Positions 1 through 6,276 of a stretch of DNA of 24,280 bases are shown one piece after another. A program made the position numbers and the translations under genes. The notes under the pieces were generated by a model. That model did not search any database. It saw only the letters and a list, made by a program, of their open reading frames with translations, and was not told the origin of the DNA. The stretch's first letter is position 1. Every line of letters begins with the position of its first letter. The stretch is from CAYIHX01 sp964363305 (GTDB taxonomy: Bacteria > Bdellovibrionota > UBA1018): assembly GCA_964363305.1 (NCBI GenBank), contig CAYIHX010000054.1, forward strand, positions 1 to 24,280, given 5' to 3'.

Positions 1-40
1 GGGGGCAAGGGCTTTTTCAATGGGGGTTGATTGAATGCTC

Positions 41-60
41 GGGAAATGTGGGGAAATGTC
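41..60. repeat. 10-bp tandem direct repeat
   Basis: GGGAAATGT followed by G or C occurs twice head to tail just downstream of the PIN gene stop on the minus strand. It is short and GC-rich, and no function is evident. Confidence 0.4.
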
Positions 61-83
61 GGGGTGGCCGGGTTTAACATTCA

Positions 84-488
84 TTAGGATGAGCACTCGG
101 CTAAGAAATGTTTGGCATCCAAGATTCGTACATTCATGACTTGCTTGAGGACGAGTAGGTCGCGGTCACCGCTCACGATGATGCGGGCTTTTCCAGCGAT
201 GGCGCAATCAATGAACATGTCGTCGTTGGGGTCACGGCAGAGTTGAAATGATTTTTTAATTGAAACGAGCTTTACCCTCGCAGGGAGTACCAGGGCCCAA
301 GAACGATGAAGGTCGGGGCGATTTGCTTTCAAGGCAATCTGGCGAATGGTTCTGAGGTATTCGTCAAGAATCGCGTCCGATGCCAATACTTCAATCTTCT
401 GTTTGCTCCAGAGGTCAAGGATTCTGAGTGGCGTACCACCCCAGAAAATTCCTGATGCCAGGACGTTCGTATCAAGAACGATTTTCAT
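84..488 (-). CDS. PIN-domain toxin (COG1569-type), 134 aa
   Basis: Predicted PIN-fold ribonuclease, the toxin of a type II toxin-antitoxin pair. The frame opens at 548, but I start it at the ATG at 488, because the protein then begins MKIVLDTNVLASG, the usual PIN N-terminus. Likely metal-binding acids are D6, E43, D90 (in DPNDD) and D108/D110 (in IVSGDRDLL). The spacing and the C-terminal 'VSGDRDLL' block are those of the COG1569 putative PIN toxins. The length of 134 aa is normal. It overlaps the end of the upstream antitoxin by 17 nt, so the two are almost certainly translationally coupled. The role as an mRNA- or tRNA-cleaving toxin comes from the family and is not visible in the sequence. 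Confidence 0.88.
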   Translation of the reverse strand: MKIVLDTNVLASGIFWGGTPLRILDLWSKQKIEVLASDAILDEYLRTIRQIALKANRPDLHRSWALVLPARVKLVSIKKSFQLCRDPNDDMFIDCAIAGKARIIVSGDRDLLVLKQVMNVRILDAKHFLAECSS

Positions 489-741
489 CTCGAACTTTCT
501 TGATCGCCTTTGCGACACTGGCCCGCTTGAGTCCGGCTGCCTTTGCAACCTTTCTACTTTCCTTTAGGAGTTTCTCGAAAGCGTCGACCGCAGGGATTTC
601 TACCGGCTTAAGAAGCAGGGTTGAGCCATCAGTAAAAATCGCTAGAGGGGTCCCGGCGACCAGCCCCAGGCTCTTTCTAAACTCGCTGGGAATCACGACT
701 TGTCCCTTAGAGGAGATGTTGGTCATAAGTACTTTTTTCAT
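472..741 (-). CDS. AbrB/MazE-type antitoxin of PIN toxin, 89 aa
   Basis: DNA-binding antitoxin with an N-terminal swapped-hairpin (SpoVT/AbrB) domain: MTNISSKGQVVIPSEFRK, then a glycine turn and LAIFTDGSTLLLKP. The basic, helical C-terminus (KLLKESRKVAKAAG...KVRDENRS) is the usual toxin-binding tail. The frame starts at 753, but the ATG at 741 has GGAG six bases upstream, so 741 is preferred; both starts give the same domain. It is first in a two-gene operon with the PIN gene. A GTAAGA/TCTTAC repeat lies immediately upstream and is a plausible autorepression site. Confidence 0.87.
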   Translation of the reverse strand: MKKVLMTNISSKGQVVIPSEFRKSLGLVAGTPLAIFTDGSTLLLKPVEIPAVDAFEKLLKESRKVAKAAGLKRASVAKAIKKVRDENRS

Positions 742-754
742 CAGGTTCTCCATT

Positions 755-777
755 GTAAGAAAATCTTACTTTCTTAC
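755..777. promoter_or_regulatory. Candidate operator of the AbrB-PIN operon
   Basis: GTAAGA-AAA-TCTTAC is a perfect 6-bp inverted repeat (755-769), and a third arm TCTTAC follows at 772-777. It lies 14-36 bases upstream of the preferred antitoxin start. AbrB/MazE-family antitoxins usually repress their own promoters through such palindromes. The operator role is inferred from position. A weak minus-strand promoter (TTGCGT ... GATAAG) can be drawn just upstream. Confidence 0.5.
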
Positions 778-905
778 CTTATCATGCCGTCGACCCTTTA
801 CGCAAGAGACTGTGGGACGGCCTCATTTGGGTGTTTTTAGAAGGTTGAATAATTATACTTGATTGTGTGAGCGACTGCGAAGGAGCACGGGCTGCCTATC
901 AATTA

Positions 906-973
906 TCAACTCATGCGCTTCGCGCGTTCCTCGATAATTTTAGAGCGAATTTCGGCAATTTGTCGCGCGACTT
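906..973 (-). pseudogene. Possible 3' remnant of a gene cut by the insertion sequence
   Basis: Read on the minus strand from the insertion-sequence edge, the frame ends in a protein-like tail EVARQIAEIRSKIIEERAKR followed by MS and a TGA. It is amphipathic and charged, like the C-terminus of a small helical protein. The frame continues into the insertion-sequence end, to an ATG at 1004, giving a 32-aa ORF. No matching 5' portion is recognisable on the far side of the element. This could be a gene relic or chance. Confidence 0.22.
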
Positions 974-992
974 CCTGTGATCCTTCAAATTC
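974..992 (+). repeat. Left terminal inverted repeat of the IS
   Basis: CCTGTGATCCTTCAAATTC, perfectly inverted with respect to 2148-2166. It ends 68 bases before the transposase start. Confidence 0.88.
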
Positions 993-1060
993 GGATTTTA
1001 TCATTCATTCCAGTCATTTTGCAGTCTTGTGGAATAAGAAATCGCGACCAATAATGAAGA

Positions 1061-2143
1061 ATGTTCGAAGTGCTGGGACTGGTTCTCGATATTTTTGTAC
1101 TGACGGCAAAGCTCACTCGACCGGGTGGCAAGAGCCTATTGATCGCCGAGACTCTTTTGCTCAGGCAGCAGCTGTTGCTCGTTCAAAGGAAAAATTCGAG
1201 AGCGCCGAGATTAACTTTTTTGGATCGGCTCGTCTTTGCGGTCACAGCGCTTTTTATTCACTCCCCGCGGCTGCCTAAACTTTCCATTGTTGTCGCTCAT
1301 TCAACGTTGCTTCGCCTTCACAGGGCGTTAGTCAGTAGAAAGTACTCTCTCCTTTTCGCAAATAAAGGCAGAAGGCCTGGACCCAATGGGCCGAGTCACG
1401 GGCTGATCAAACTCATTGTCGAGATTAAGGCCAGGAACCCACGGTATGGGGTTAAGAAGATCGCTTTATTAGCTTCTGAACTTTTTGGAAAAATCATTAA
1501 TGAGCAGCTGGTCAGAAGAATTCTTCGTAAGCACGCCCTCGTGCCTCGGGGCCCAGGCCCGTCGTGGCTGACGAAGGTTGGCATTGAGAGAGATGCGCTC
1601 TGGTCGATGGATCTGTTTTGCTGCGAGTCGATTCTCCTTCGAACTCATTGGGTGATGGTTGTGCTCGATCAATATACGCGCCAGATCGTAGGCTTTGCCG
1701 TCAGTTGCGGGCCTTTGGCGGGTGGGGATGTCTGTCGAATGTTTGCAGGTATTCAGCAGCAAGGCGGGTTGCCTCGATATTTGAGCACTGATCACGACCC
1801 TCTTTTTCAGTACCATCCGTGGAAGGCAAATTTGAGGGTTCTCGGCATCGACGAAATCAAGACCGTTTCTGAGATTCCGTGGTCACATCCCTTTGTTGAG
1901 CGACTGATCGGTACAGTCCGCAGGGAGTATTTGGATGACACTCTTTTTTGGGGGGAGCGGGATTTGAAAGCTAAGCTTCAAGAATTCTCCGTGTACTACA
2001 ATCAGGCACGAGTTCACTTGGCTCTCGCGGGTAAGACTCCGTCCGGAATGGATGGAGCAAGTGCGGTCGGCCAGATCGATCTTCAGAATTACGGCTGGAA
2101 ATCTTACTGTGGCGCTCGATTTTCCATTCCCGTTGCTGCCTGA
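1061..2143 (+). CDS. IS transposase with rve (DDE) integrase core, 360 aa
   Basis: Catalyses transposition of the surrounding insertion sequence. The N-terminus (residues 1-60) carries the 'ETLLLRQQL...RPRLTFLDRLVF'-like block typical of the single-ORF IS3-related 'integrase core domain' transposases. An HTH_21-like stretch (about 115-160: NPRYGVKKIALLA...RRILRKH) precedes the catalytic core. The DDE residues are D184 (WSMDLF), D244 or D246 (STDHDPLFQ) and E280 (HPFVERLIGTVRREYLDD). The tail YYNQARVHLALAGKTP is the usual end of the core. No frameshift or internal stop is present, so the enzyme looks intact. The next feature downstream is the right inverted repeat, four bases after the stop. 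Confidence 0.93.
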   Translation: MFEVLGLVLDIFVLTAKLTRPGGKSLLIAETLLLRQQLLLVQRKNSRAPRLTFLDRLVFAVTALFIHSPRLPKLSIVVAHSTLLRLHRALVSRKYSLLFANKGRRPGPNGPSHGLIKLIVEIKARNPRYGVKKIALLASELFGKIINEQLVRRILRKHALVPRGPGPSWLTKVGIERDALWSMDLFCCESILLRTHWVMVVLDQYTRQIVGFAVSCGPLAGGDVCRMFAGIQQQGGLPRYLSTDHDPLFQYHPWKANLRVLGIDEIKTVSEIPWSHPFVERLIGTVRREYLDDTLFWGERDLKAKLQEFSVYYNQARVHLALAGKTPSGMDGASAVGQIDLQNYGWKSYCGARFSIPVAA

Positions 2144-2147
2144 TTTG

Positions 2148-2166
2148 GAATTTGAAGGATCACAGG
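2148..2166 (-). repeat. Right terminal inverted repeat of the IS
   Basis: GAATTTGAAGGATCACAGG, the exact reverse complement of the left end at 974-992. Confidence 0.88.
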
Positions 2167-2188
2167 CTGGGCAGGAAACACGCCGTAA

Positions 2189-2221
2189 GTAGGAAAAAAG
2201 TAGGAACTCTGTAGGAAACTC
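2189..2221. repeat. Three 11-bp iterons GTAGGAANNNN
   Basis: GTAGGAA starts at 2189, 2200 and 2211, giving an exact 11-base period (one helical turn), so the sites face one side of the helix. They lie between the insertion sequence and the HTH/recombinase-domain gene. They may be a binding array for a DNA-binding protein, perhaps that neighbour; this is inference. Confidence 0.5.
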
Positions 2222-2304
2222 CCGAAATCTTGCGACAGACCGGGAAAGATCGAAGCTGAACGACTCTCGCAAATGCCTGAATCCTAACAGCTTGAAATAA
2301 CTCA

Positions 2305-2332
2305 GCCCCCACAGAGTTCTCTCTGTGAGGGC
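2305..2332. repeat. 12-bp stem hairpin upstream of the HTH/recombinase-like gene
   Basis: GCCCCCACAGAG, loop TTCT, CTCTGTGAGGGC: 11 of 12 positions pair, with one C-A mismatch. No T-run follows on either strand, so it is not a standard intrinsic terminator. It overlaps the first possible (GTG) start at 2325 of the following gene, which argues for a later start. It may be an operator or the remains of a recombination site. Confidence 0.5.
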
Positions 2333-2351
2333 CGAATTCACTATCCTGAAG

Positions 2352-2819
2352 ATGGTGGACCGAGTTGGATGCTGCGCGCACCAGGAATTGCTCTGCGATT
2401 TCATAGAAATGCAGGTGGGGTGTCGCCCGAAATCGTCAAATAAGATCCCGAAAAGGTATCTTGAGAGTGAACTTTCATCACAGCAGATTGCCGATGAGTT
2501 TGGCGTTTCGAAGCAGTTTGTTCTGACTCAGTTGCGCGCCGCAGGAATTAGAAAAACAGCCCGACGTGGGCGTTCGCCCGAGAACTACCGATTCCACAAT
2601 CCGCCGTATGGATACAGGGCACGCAACGGAAAGCTCGAAACAGACCCAAGCGAGATGAAGGTGGCGCGGCTGATTGTCGAGCTTCGAGATCGGCAGGGAA
2701 AGTCATTCAGTGAAATCGCAAGTGAACTAAACAAGCGTGGCTGGCGCAACCGAAAGAGAAACGAGTGGAACAAGGTGGCTATTCGACACATCCATCGCCG
2801 TTGGACTGCTAAGTTATAA
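2352..2819 (+). CDS. Small HTH protein with serine-recombinase 'Recombinase'-like domain, no catalytic domain
   Basis: The frame is open from a GTG at 2325, but that codon lies inside a hairpin, so I give the first ATG (2352, 155 aa). The true start is uncertain. Two parts are visible. An HTH of the resolvase type spans about residues 37-68 (SSQQIADEFGVSKQFVLTQLRAAGI). After it comes a stretch like the Recombinase domain (PF07508) of large serine recombinases: PPYGYRARNGKLETDPSE...ARLIVELRDRQGKSFSEIASELNKRGW. The N-terminal resolvase domain with the catalytic serine is missing, so it should bind DNA but not recombine it. Its stop overlaps the convergent stop of the next gene by six bases. It could be a decayed recombinase or a stand-alone regulator. 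Confidence 0.6.
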   Translation: MVDRVGCCAHQELLCDFIEMQVGCRPKSSNKIPKRYLESELSSQQIADEFGVSKQFVLTQLRAAGIRKTARRGRSPENYRFHNPPYGYRARNGKLETDPSEMKVARLIVELRDRQGKSFSEIASELNKRGWRNRKRNEWNKVAIRHIHRRWTAKL

Positions 2820-3533
2820 TGTTGTTGGACACTGGTTCCAATCTTCGAGCCAAGCCTTCTTGGATTCGAGAAATAGTTCTAGATGCTTTCGAATGAGATC
2901 GAATTCCTTCGGATTGATCGGGTCAATAAGATTGAATCCGTGTGTGGTAAGTTTCACTCTATAAAAATACTTGTCTTCACTTACGCGTTGCAGAAGCGGG
3001 AGTTCAAAGGGAAGCCGGGGCACGCTTGGGTTTTCATAGATCACGCGAAGGAGTAACGTAGCCATGGCGCCATCGGGCCTCTGGCTAAGTTTTGGAATGT
3101 CTGGAGCTCCAGCATAAAAGTCGGGTGCGCCTGCGGGAATGGGATTCGCAAATGGAACACAGTCAGATACTAGCTGGTTGTCTTCATCAAAAATGAACGC
3201 GTATTTGAAGCGAACATTTGCCGCCGGAGACTTGCCGACGTTTTCAATTCTGAGCGGCAGTCGCCCTCGATCAAGTTGCGCGGAGATAAAGCCGCTGAAG
3301 TACAAGCTGGGTTTGTTTAGAATGACGGTCGACGAATACACTATGTAACTGAGAATGAACGGCAGTAATGCCTTCAGAAAATCATAAAGACACTTCGGCA
3401 TTCCTTTCAGGATTGCAGTCACTCTTTTTCGCGTAAGCATCGTTACTAAGAGTCGAGAGAGGGACGCCTGAAGGGCACGCCACCACTTCTTGATGCTAGG
3501 TAGTTTGGTGCCAGCCTTTGTAGTCATTTCCAC
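2814..3533 (-). CDS. Hypothetical single-pass membrane protein, 239 aa
   Basis: No family recognised. The N-terminal 45 residues are very basic (KKWWRALQASLSRLLVTMLTRKR). One transmembrane helix follows at about 52-72 (FLKALLPFILSYIVYSSTVI). A soluble domain follows, with a β-rich block (LPLRIENVGKSPAANVRFKYAFIF) that reads like the fold of proteins with an 'N-V-G-x-x-P-A' motif. Basic residues before the helix predict a cytoplasmic N-terminus and an external C-terminal domain. The start at 3533 is GTG; an ATG at 3527 gives nearly the same protein. It converges with the HTH gene, sharing the bases TTATAA at their stops. Confidence 0.6.
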   Translation of the reverse strand: MEMTTKAGTKLPSIKKWWRALQASLSRLLVTMLTRKRVTAILKGMPKCLYDFLKALLPFILSYIVYSSTVILNKPSLYFSGFISAQLDRGRLPLRIENVGKSPAANVRFKYAFIFDEDNQLVSDCVPFANPIPAGAPDFYAGAPDIPKLSQRPDGAMATLLLRVIYENPSVPRLPFELPLLQRVSEDKYFYRVKLTTHGFNLIDPINPKEFDLIRKHLELFLESKKAWLEDWNQCPTTL

Positions 3534-3627
3534 AAAGTATTCCTAATTCGGTAAGTTTTAAAGGTTTCCGTGAGCATGCTTTCCGGATGACTCTGGGTGC
3601 GGCTAGGTGCGGCATACGGAGTGGTGT

Positions 3628-3656
3628 TTGACTCCTGTCGATAATTAGTGTATATA
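3628..3656 (+). promoter_or_regulatory. sigma-70 promoter of brnTA
   Basis: TTGACT (3628-3633), a 17-base spacer, then TATATA (3651-3656): a near-consensus promoter. Transcription should begin at about 3662-3664, at or one base before the brnT ATG at 3664, and there is no Shine-Dalgarno sequence. A leaderless brnT message is therefore likely. Confidence 0.7.
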
Positions 3657-3663
3657 CAGTAAT
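3644..3663. promoter_or_regulatory. 20-bp palindromic operator over the brnTA -10 box
   Basis: ATTAGTGTATATACAGTAAT is symmetrical except for one base pair; its core TGTATATACA is a perfect 10-bp palindrome. It covers the -10 element and abuts the brnT start. BrnA antitoxins are ribbon-helix-helix proteins that repress their own operon, so this is the likely binding site of BrnA or BrnT-BrnA. Confidence 0.65.
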
Positions 3664-3948
3664 ATGTTCTTCACCTGGGATTTGCAGAAGGCAATCATCA
3701 ACTATGAAAAGCATCGGGTTCCATTTGAAGAAGCAGTGACTGTATTCGGAGACCCAGAAGGGCTGGAGTGGGAAGATTTGCAGCATTCCCACACAGAAAA
3801 ACGTTGGAAGAGAATTGGTACATCAATCGAGAGTCGTGTGCTCTTGATCGTGTACACGGTACGGAGGACGAAAAATGGCAAAGAAACGATCCGCATCATC
3901 AGCGCGCGGCAAGCGAGTCGCAAAGAGCGTAAAGCATATGCCGGATAG
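3664..3948 (+). CDS. brnT: BrnT-family toxin, 94 aa
   Basis: Ribonuclease toxin of a BrnT-BrnA type II pair, with a RelE-like fold. The N-terminus FTWDLQKAIINYEKHRVPFEEAVTVFGDP matches the family hallmark 'F.WD..KA..N..KH.V.FEEA..VF.D'. The C-terminal half contains RWKRIGTS..SRVLLIVYTVRR and the closing R-I-I-SAR-AS-KER block that supplies the basic catalytic residues. The length is typical. The toxin gene comes first and overlaps the antitoxin gene by 74 nt. The start codon has no ribosome-binding site but lies at the predicted transcription start. Confidence 0.9.
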   Translation: MFFTWDLQKAIINYEKHRVPFEEAVTVFGDPEGLEWEDLQHSHTEKRWKRIGTSIESRVLLIVYTVRRTKNGKETIRIISARQASRKERKAYAG

Positions 3949-4168
3949 TCAGATCGACTTTTCGGATGCTTCTGAGTCTACGGATGAAGAGTTGAAGCGG
4001 GCTCGGCGCGTCGGTAGGCCCAAGACTGGGCACGCGAAGCTGCTTATTGCGATTCGGATTGATCCGCGACTGCTTACGCAGCTCCGGAAACTGGCGGATA
4101 AGCAAGATAAGCCGTATCAGACGTTGATTCATGAGCTTCTTGAGAGAGCAGCGAAGAAGGCGGCGTAA
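3875..4168 (+). CDS. brnA: BrnA-family antitoxin, 97 aa
   Basis: Antitoxin that neutralises BrnT and represses the operon. The C-terminal ribbon-helix-helix is clear: LLIAIRIDPRLLTQLRKLADKQDKPYQTLIHELLERAAKKAA (about 55-97). It is preceded by the family's basic/acidic linker with IDFSDASESTDEELKRARRVGRPK. The start is set by GGAGG seven bases before the ATG at 3875. An internal ATG at 3938 has only a weak site. This gives an unusually long 74-nt overlap with brnT, in a different frame. Confidence 0.88.
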   Translation: MAKKRSASSARGKRVAKSVKHMPDSQIDFSDASESTDEELKRARRVGRPKTGHAKLLIAIRIDPRLLTQLRKLADKQDKPYQTLIHELLERAAKKAA

Positions 4169-4173
4169 TAGGC

Positions 4174-4863
4174 ATGGCCGATAAGAGAGAGACACTTGAT
4201 CCGCCAAAGCCTTGGGAAATACTAGGGGCATTTTTTGGCTATTTTGCAGTCGCGAAAGATGCACCAGCGGTTTTGAGGCAACTGAAGATTGGGGCCTTGA
4301 TTCCCATCGAATGTAAATCAAGGCTTCTTCAATGGAATGGCGATGGCGACTTTTGGTTCTCGCTCTTTTTCACCTTGGTTACTTTGGCAATAGTTCTGTG
4401 GTGGTTGCCTCGCGAAAGGAAGAAGGAAAAAGAGGAGAACAAGGACCAGGCCAAGCAGCTAGCCGCATATCTCAGGCAAAGCAGGATCATCAGAACCGTT
4501 CGGAGTTTCGGCCTGGTGCTTATACGAGAGTGGACACTGGATCTACTAGGAGTGGGTCTGTACGGTACTTTCAAGCGTCACTCGACTTGGTCACCCGAGC
4601 CTCGACGTCTGAAGCACGTTGACCGGATCACTTACAGAAGTGGATACGGGATCGAAATGCAGTATGGGAAAAATTTCGAGACTGTATTTGCACGAACGCA
4701 TCCCGAGAACGACGACAACTACGGCCCGACAGCGGAGATGGCGCCCACGTGGCGTGAAGTTGCCTTATTATTAGTGGCATCAAACTGCTTTCCATTCTGG
4801 TTCCTCGTTTTCCTATTAAAGCGGCCGCTGGTTTGGATGATGAAGGTTGTTGGTCTGCGATAG
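4174..4863 (+). CDS. Hypothetical membrane protein, 229 aa
   Basis: Family not recognised. One transmembrane helix lies at about 60-78 (FWFSLFFTLVTLAIVLWWL), followed at once by a very charged stretch (PRERKKEKEENKDQAKQ). A second hydrophobic segment lies near the C-terminus (about 197-217, VALLLVASNCFPFWFLVFLLK). A soluble domain of about 110 residues sits between them. The gene starts five bases after the brnA stop, so it probably shares the brnTA transcript. The ribosome-binding site is weak, consistent with coupling. Whether it has a functional link to the TA pair is unknown. Confidence 0.6.
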   Translation: MADKRETLDPPKPWEILGAFFGYFAVAKDAPAVLRQLKIGALIPIECKSRLLQWNGDGDFWFSLFFTLVTLAIVLWWLPRERKKEKEENKDQAKQLAAYLRQSRIIRTVRSFGLVLIREWTLDLLGVGLYGTFKRHSTWSPEPRRLKHVDRITYRSGYGIEMQYGKNFETVFARTHPENDDNYGPTAEMAPTWREVALLLVASNCFPFWFLVFLLKRPLVWMMKVVGLR

Positions 4864-4908
4864 GAGATCCGCGACCGAGCAGGCGAAAGCGAATGGAGGC
4901 GATAGTCA

Positions 4909-5502
4909 ATGCAAGTTGCTGACCCTATCCAAATCATGAGTACAGAGGCTCTGTATTTTCTAAGCGCCACGGCGCAGACGCTGGCTGCTTTGGCTGCGGT
5001 GGTTGGGGCGCTATATGTATTCGTTAGCGCGCACACTTTGGAGAGGCTTCGCTACTTCAAATGTGCGGCGTGGAAAGTATTGAAGCTAAGAGACGATGCA
5101 CCTGAGAGCATTACGTTTCCAGAGCTCTATAAGATTTTCGACCAAGTGAAGAGTTCTCGCGTGGCAGCACACGAGGAATCGATAAAGAGGGGCCAACTCA
5201 AGGGTGGCGGTGCCCATCTCGCGCGTGCCGAAGAAATTTTTCGATGGCGAAACTGGACTGCGCTCTTGGTGCTATTCACAGAGACAGTTCATCTTATCGG
5301 AATTCTATTGAGCCTCTTATTCATCCAGCGAAATTCCGATCCATGGCCATTTCGGCCATGCGTTAGAGGCTGGTTTGTTGCCATTCCGGTGGTACTGACC
5401 TTTGTCGCATCTGGCTGGCTACTACTGGGGCTTCCGAAGGACCGTTATATTTCCTGGAGAGGTCTATTCGGCAAGAGGCGGGTAGATTCTTCTGCGCCTT
5501 AG
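4909..5502 (+). CDS. Hypothetical polytopic membrane protein, 197 aa
   Basis: Family not recognised. Three hydrophobic helices are visible: about 15-40 (ALYFLSATAQTLAALAAVVGALYVFV), 116-138 (TALLVLFTETVHLIGILLSLLF) and 152-174 (AIPVVLTFVASGWLLLGL). A cytoplasmic-looking domain rich in charged residues lies between helices 1 and 2. GGAGG lies nine bases before the ATG. It follows the 4174 gene by 45 bases in the same orientation and is probably last in the brnTA transcript, which would end at the hairpin at 5654. Confidence 0.6.
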   Translation: MQVADPIQIMSTEALYFLSATAQTLAALAAVVGALYVFVSAHTLERLRYFKCAAWKVLKLRDDAPESITFPELYKIFDQVKSSRVAAHEESIKRGQLKGGGAHLARAEEIFRWRNWTALLVLFTETVHLIGILLSLLFIQRNSDPWPFRPCVRGWFVAIPVVLTFVASGWLLLGLPKDRYISWRGLFGKRRVDSSAP

Positions 5503-5645
5503 CTTCGCGTGTCATGGCTCGAAATGTGATGGTGCGCGTAGCATTCAACTGGGTTGCGACGATGGGGAGTAAGATGAATTTTCCAAAAACATTTTCACAA
5601 CTTACTTCGGGTGCGCGCAGCGTCCCACCGTCCTCGACCAAAACC

Positions 5646-5684
5646 AAAAAAAACGGCTCTAAGTATTTCGTATACTTAGAGCCG
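5646..5684 (-). terminator. Strong intrinsic terminator, probably bidirectional
   Basis: A perfect 13-bp stem (CGGCTCTAAGTAT / ATACTTAGAGCCG, 5654-5684) closes a five-base loop TTCGT. On the minus strand it is followed by eight uninterrupted T (complement of 5646-5653), an excellent end for the leftward gene at 5815-6234. On the plus strand AAAAATTTCTTTTTT follows, so it may also stop the rightward brnTA unit. Apart from this hairpin and the small inverted repeat at 5753, I see nothing in the 312-base gap 5503-5814. Confidence 0.85.
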
Positions 5685-5752
5685 AAAAATTTCTTTTTTG
5701 AGATGGTGGAGACGGCCCCCGCAGAATCATTCCGCACACTTGCGGCCCGCTT

Positions 5753-5769
5753 TTTCCTATCGTAGGAAA
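5753..5769. repeat. Short perfect inverted repeat
   Basis: TTTCCTA-TCG-TAGGAAA: 7-bp arms around a three-base centre in the gap between convergent genes. It is too AT-rich for a terminator and has no T-run. The right arm shares GTAGGAA with the iterons at 2189-2217. Function unknown. Confidence 0.35.
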
Positions 5770-5814
5770 CGTGGCTCATTCCTGCAATGTTTTTTCGATA
5801 AGGCGCGGAGTTCG

Positions 5815-6234
5815 TCATCGCTGCTTTTCTCCGAACGTCTTTTGCAGCTTGCCCGACATCGCGTCGCCCCATGAAGGCCACTTCCCTGGCTCGTTGCCGT
5901 CCATCGACTCAAGAAACTTGTACAAAGCAGGAAGCCCCAGCTCCGGTCTTTCAGTTAGAAGATCCTCATAAGCTTCCAAAATAAGGTTTATCCGCTGTGG
6001 GTAGCGTTCCCGAGCGTTGCTACCAGCTCGCTGTAGTGCGCCTGGCGAATCTTTTCCAGTCATGAGGACGGTTTTGCACCATCTCTTGATATCGGTCTCT
6101 AGGGCTCGTCGATTTCGTTCATTATCGTTTTTGACGAGCTGTCGATAGAAATACACGGTAGCGATCAATAGGCAGACGCCCGAGAGCAAGAGCCCGTATT
6201 GCGTGAAGAGATACTGAATTTCAAAGCTGCTCAT
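5815..6234 (-). CDS. Hypothetical single-pass membrane protein, 139 aa
   Basis: Family not recognised. It has an N-terminal transmembrane helix (about 14-33: YGLLLSGVCLLIATVYFYRQL) followed by a basic stretch and a soluble helical domain (NDNERNRRALETDIKRW...). The layout resembles small DUF4760-like membrane proteins, but I cannot confirm that. The frame opens at a GTG at 6246; the ATG at 6234 is a more natural start. It lies 43 bases downstream of the MqsA-like gene in the same direction and ends before the terminator at 5646-5684. Confidence 0.55.
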   Translation of the reverse strand: MSSFEIQYLFTQYGLLLSGVCLLIATVYFYRQLVKNDNERNRRALETDIKRWCKTVLMTGKDSPGALQRAGSNARERYPQRINLILEAYEDLLTERPELGLPALYKFLESMDGNEPGKWPSWGDAMSGKLQKTFGEKQR

Positions 6235-6276
6235 CGGTTTTTCCACAGTGCTGCGACCATTCCCTTGTCTATCGTC

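Larger units (their letters stand above)
974..2166 (+). mobile_element. Complete insertion sequence, 1193 bp, single DDE ORF
   Basis: A single transposase ORF sits between 19-bp perfect terminal inverted repeats, CCTGTGATCCTTCAAATTC at 974-992 and its reverse complement at 2148-2166. If the outermost CC/GG pair is trimmed, the ends become TG...CA, as in IS3-like elements. I see no clear target-site duplication: the flanks read ...gactt on the left and ctggg... on the right. The element is therefore either old or has lost its duplication. Its composition is lower in GC than the conjugation region. Confidence 0.88.

Noticed and set aside
913..1278. Rightward 121-aa frame over the left end of the IS
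   Set aside because: It crosses the IS terminal repeat and overlaps the clear transposase in another frame; the protein has no recognisable content.
2305..2332. Intrinsic terminator at the 12-bp stem
   Set aside because: No run of T follows on either strand.
1883..2404. Leftward 173-aa frame over the right end of the IS
   Set aside because: It is antisense to the transposase catalytic core and spans the IS boundary.
5363..5881. Leftward 172-aa frame between the convergent genes
   Set aside because: It runs through the strong terminator hairpin and overlaps the end of the membrane-protein gene on the plus strand; composition is not protein-like.
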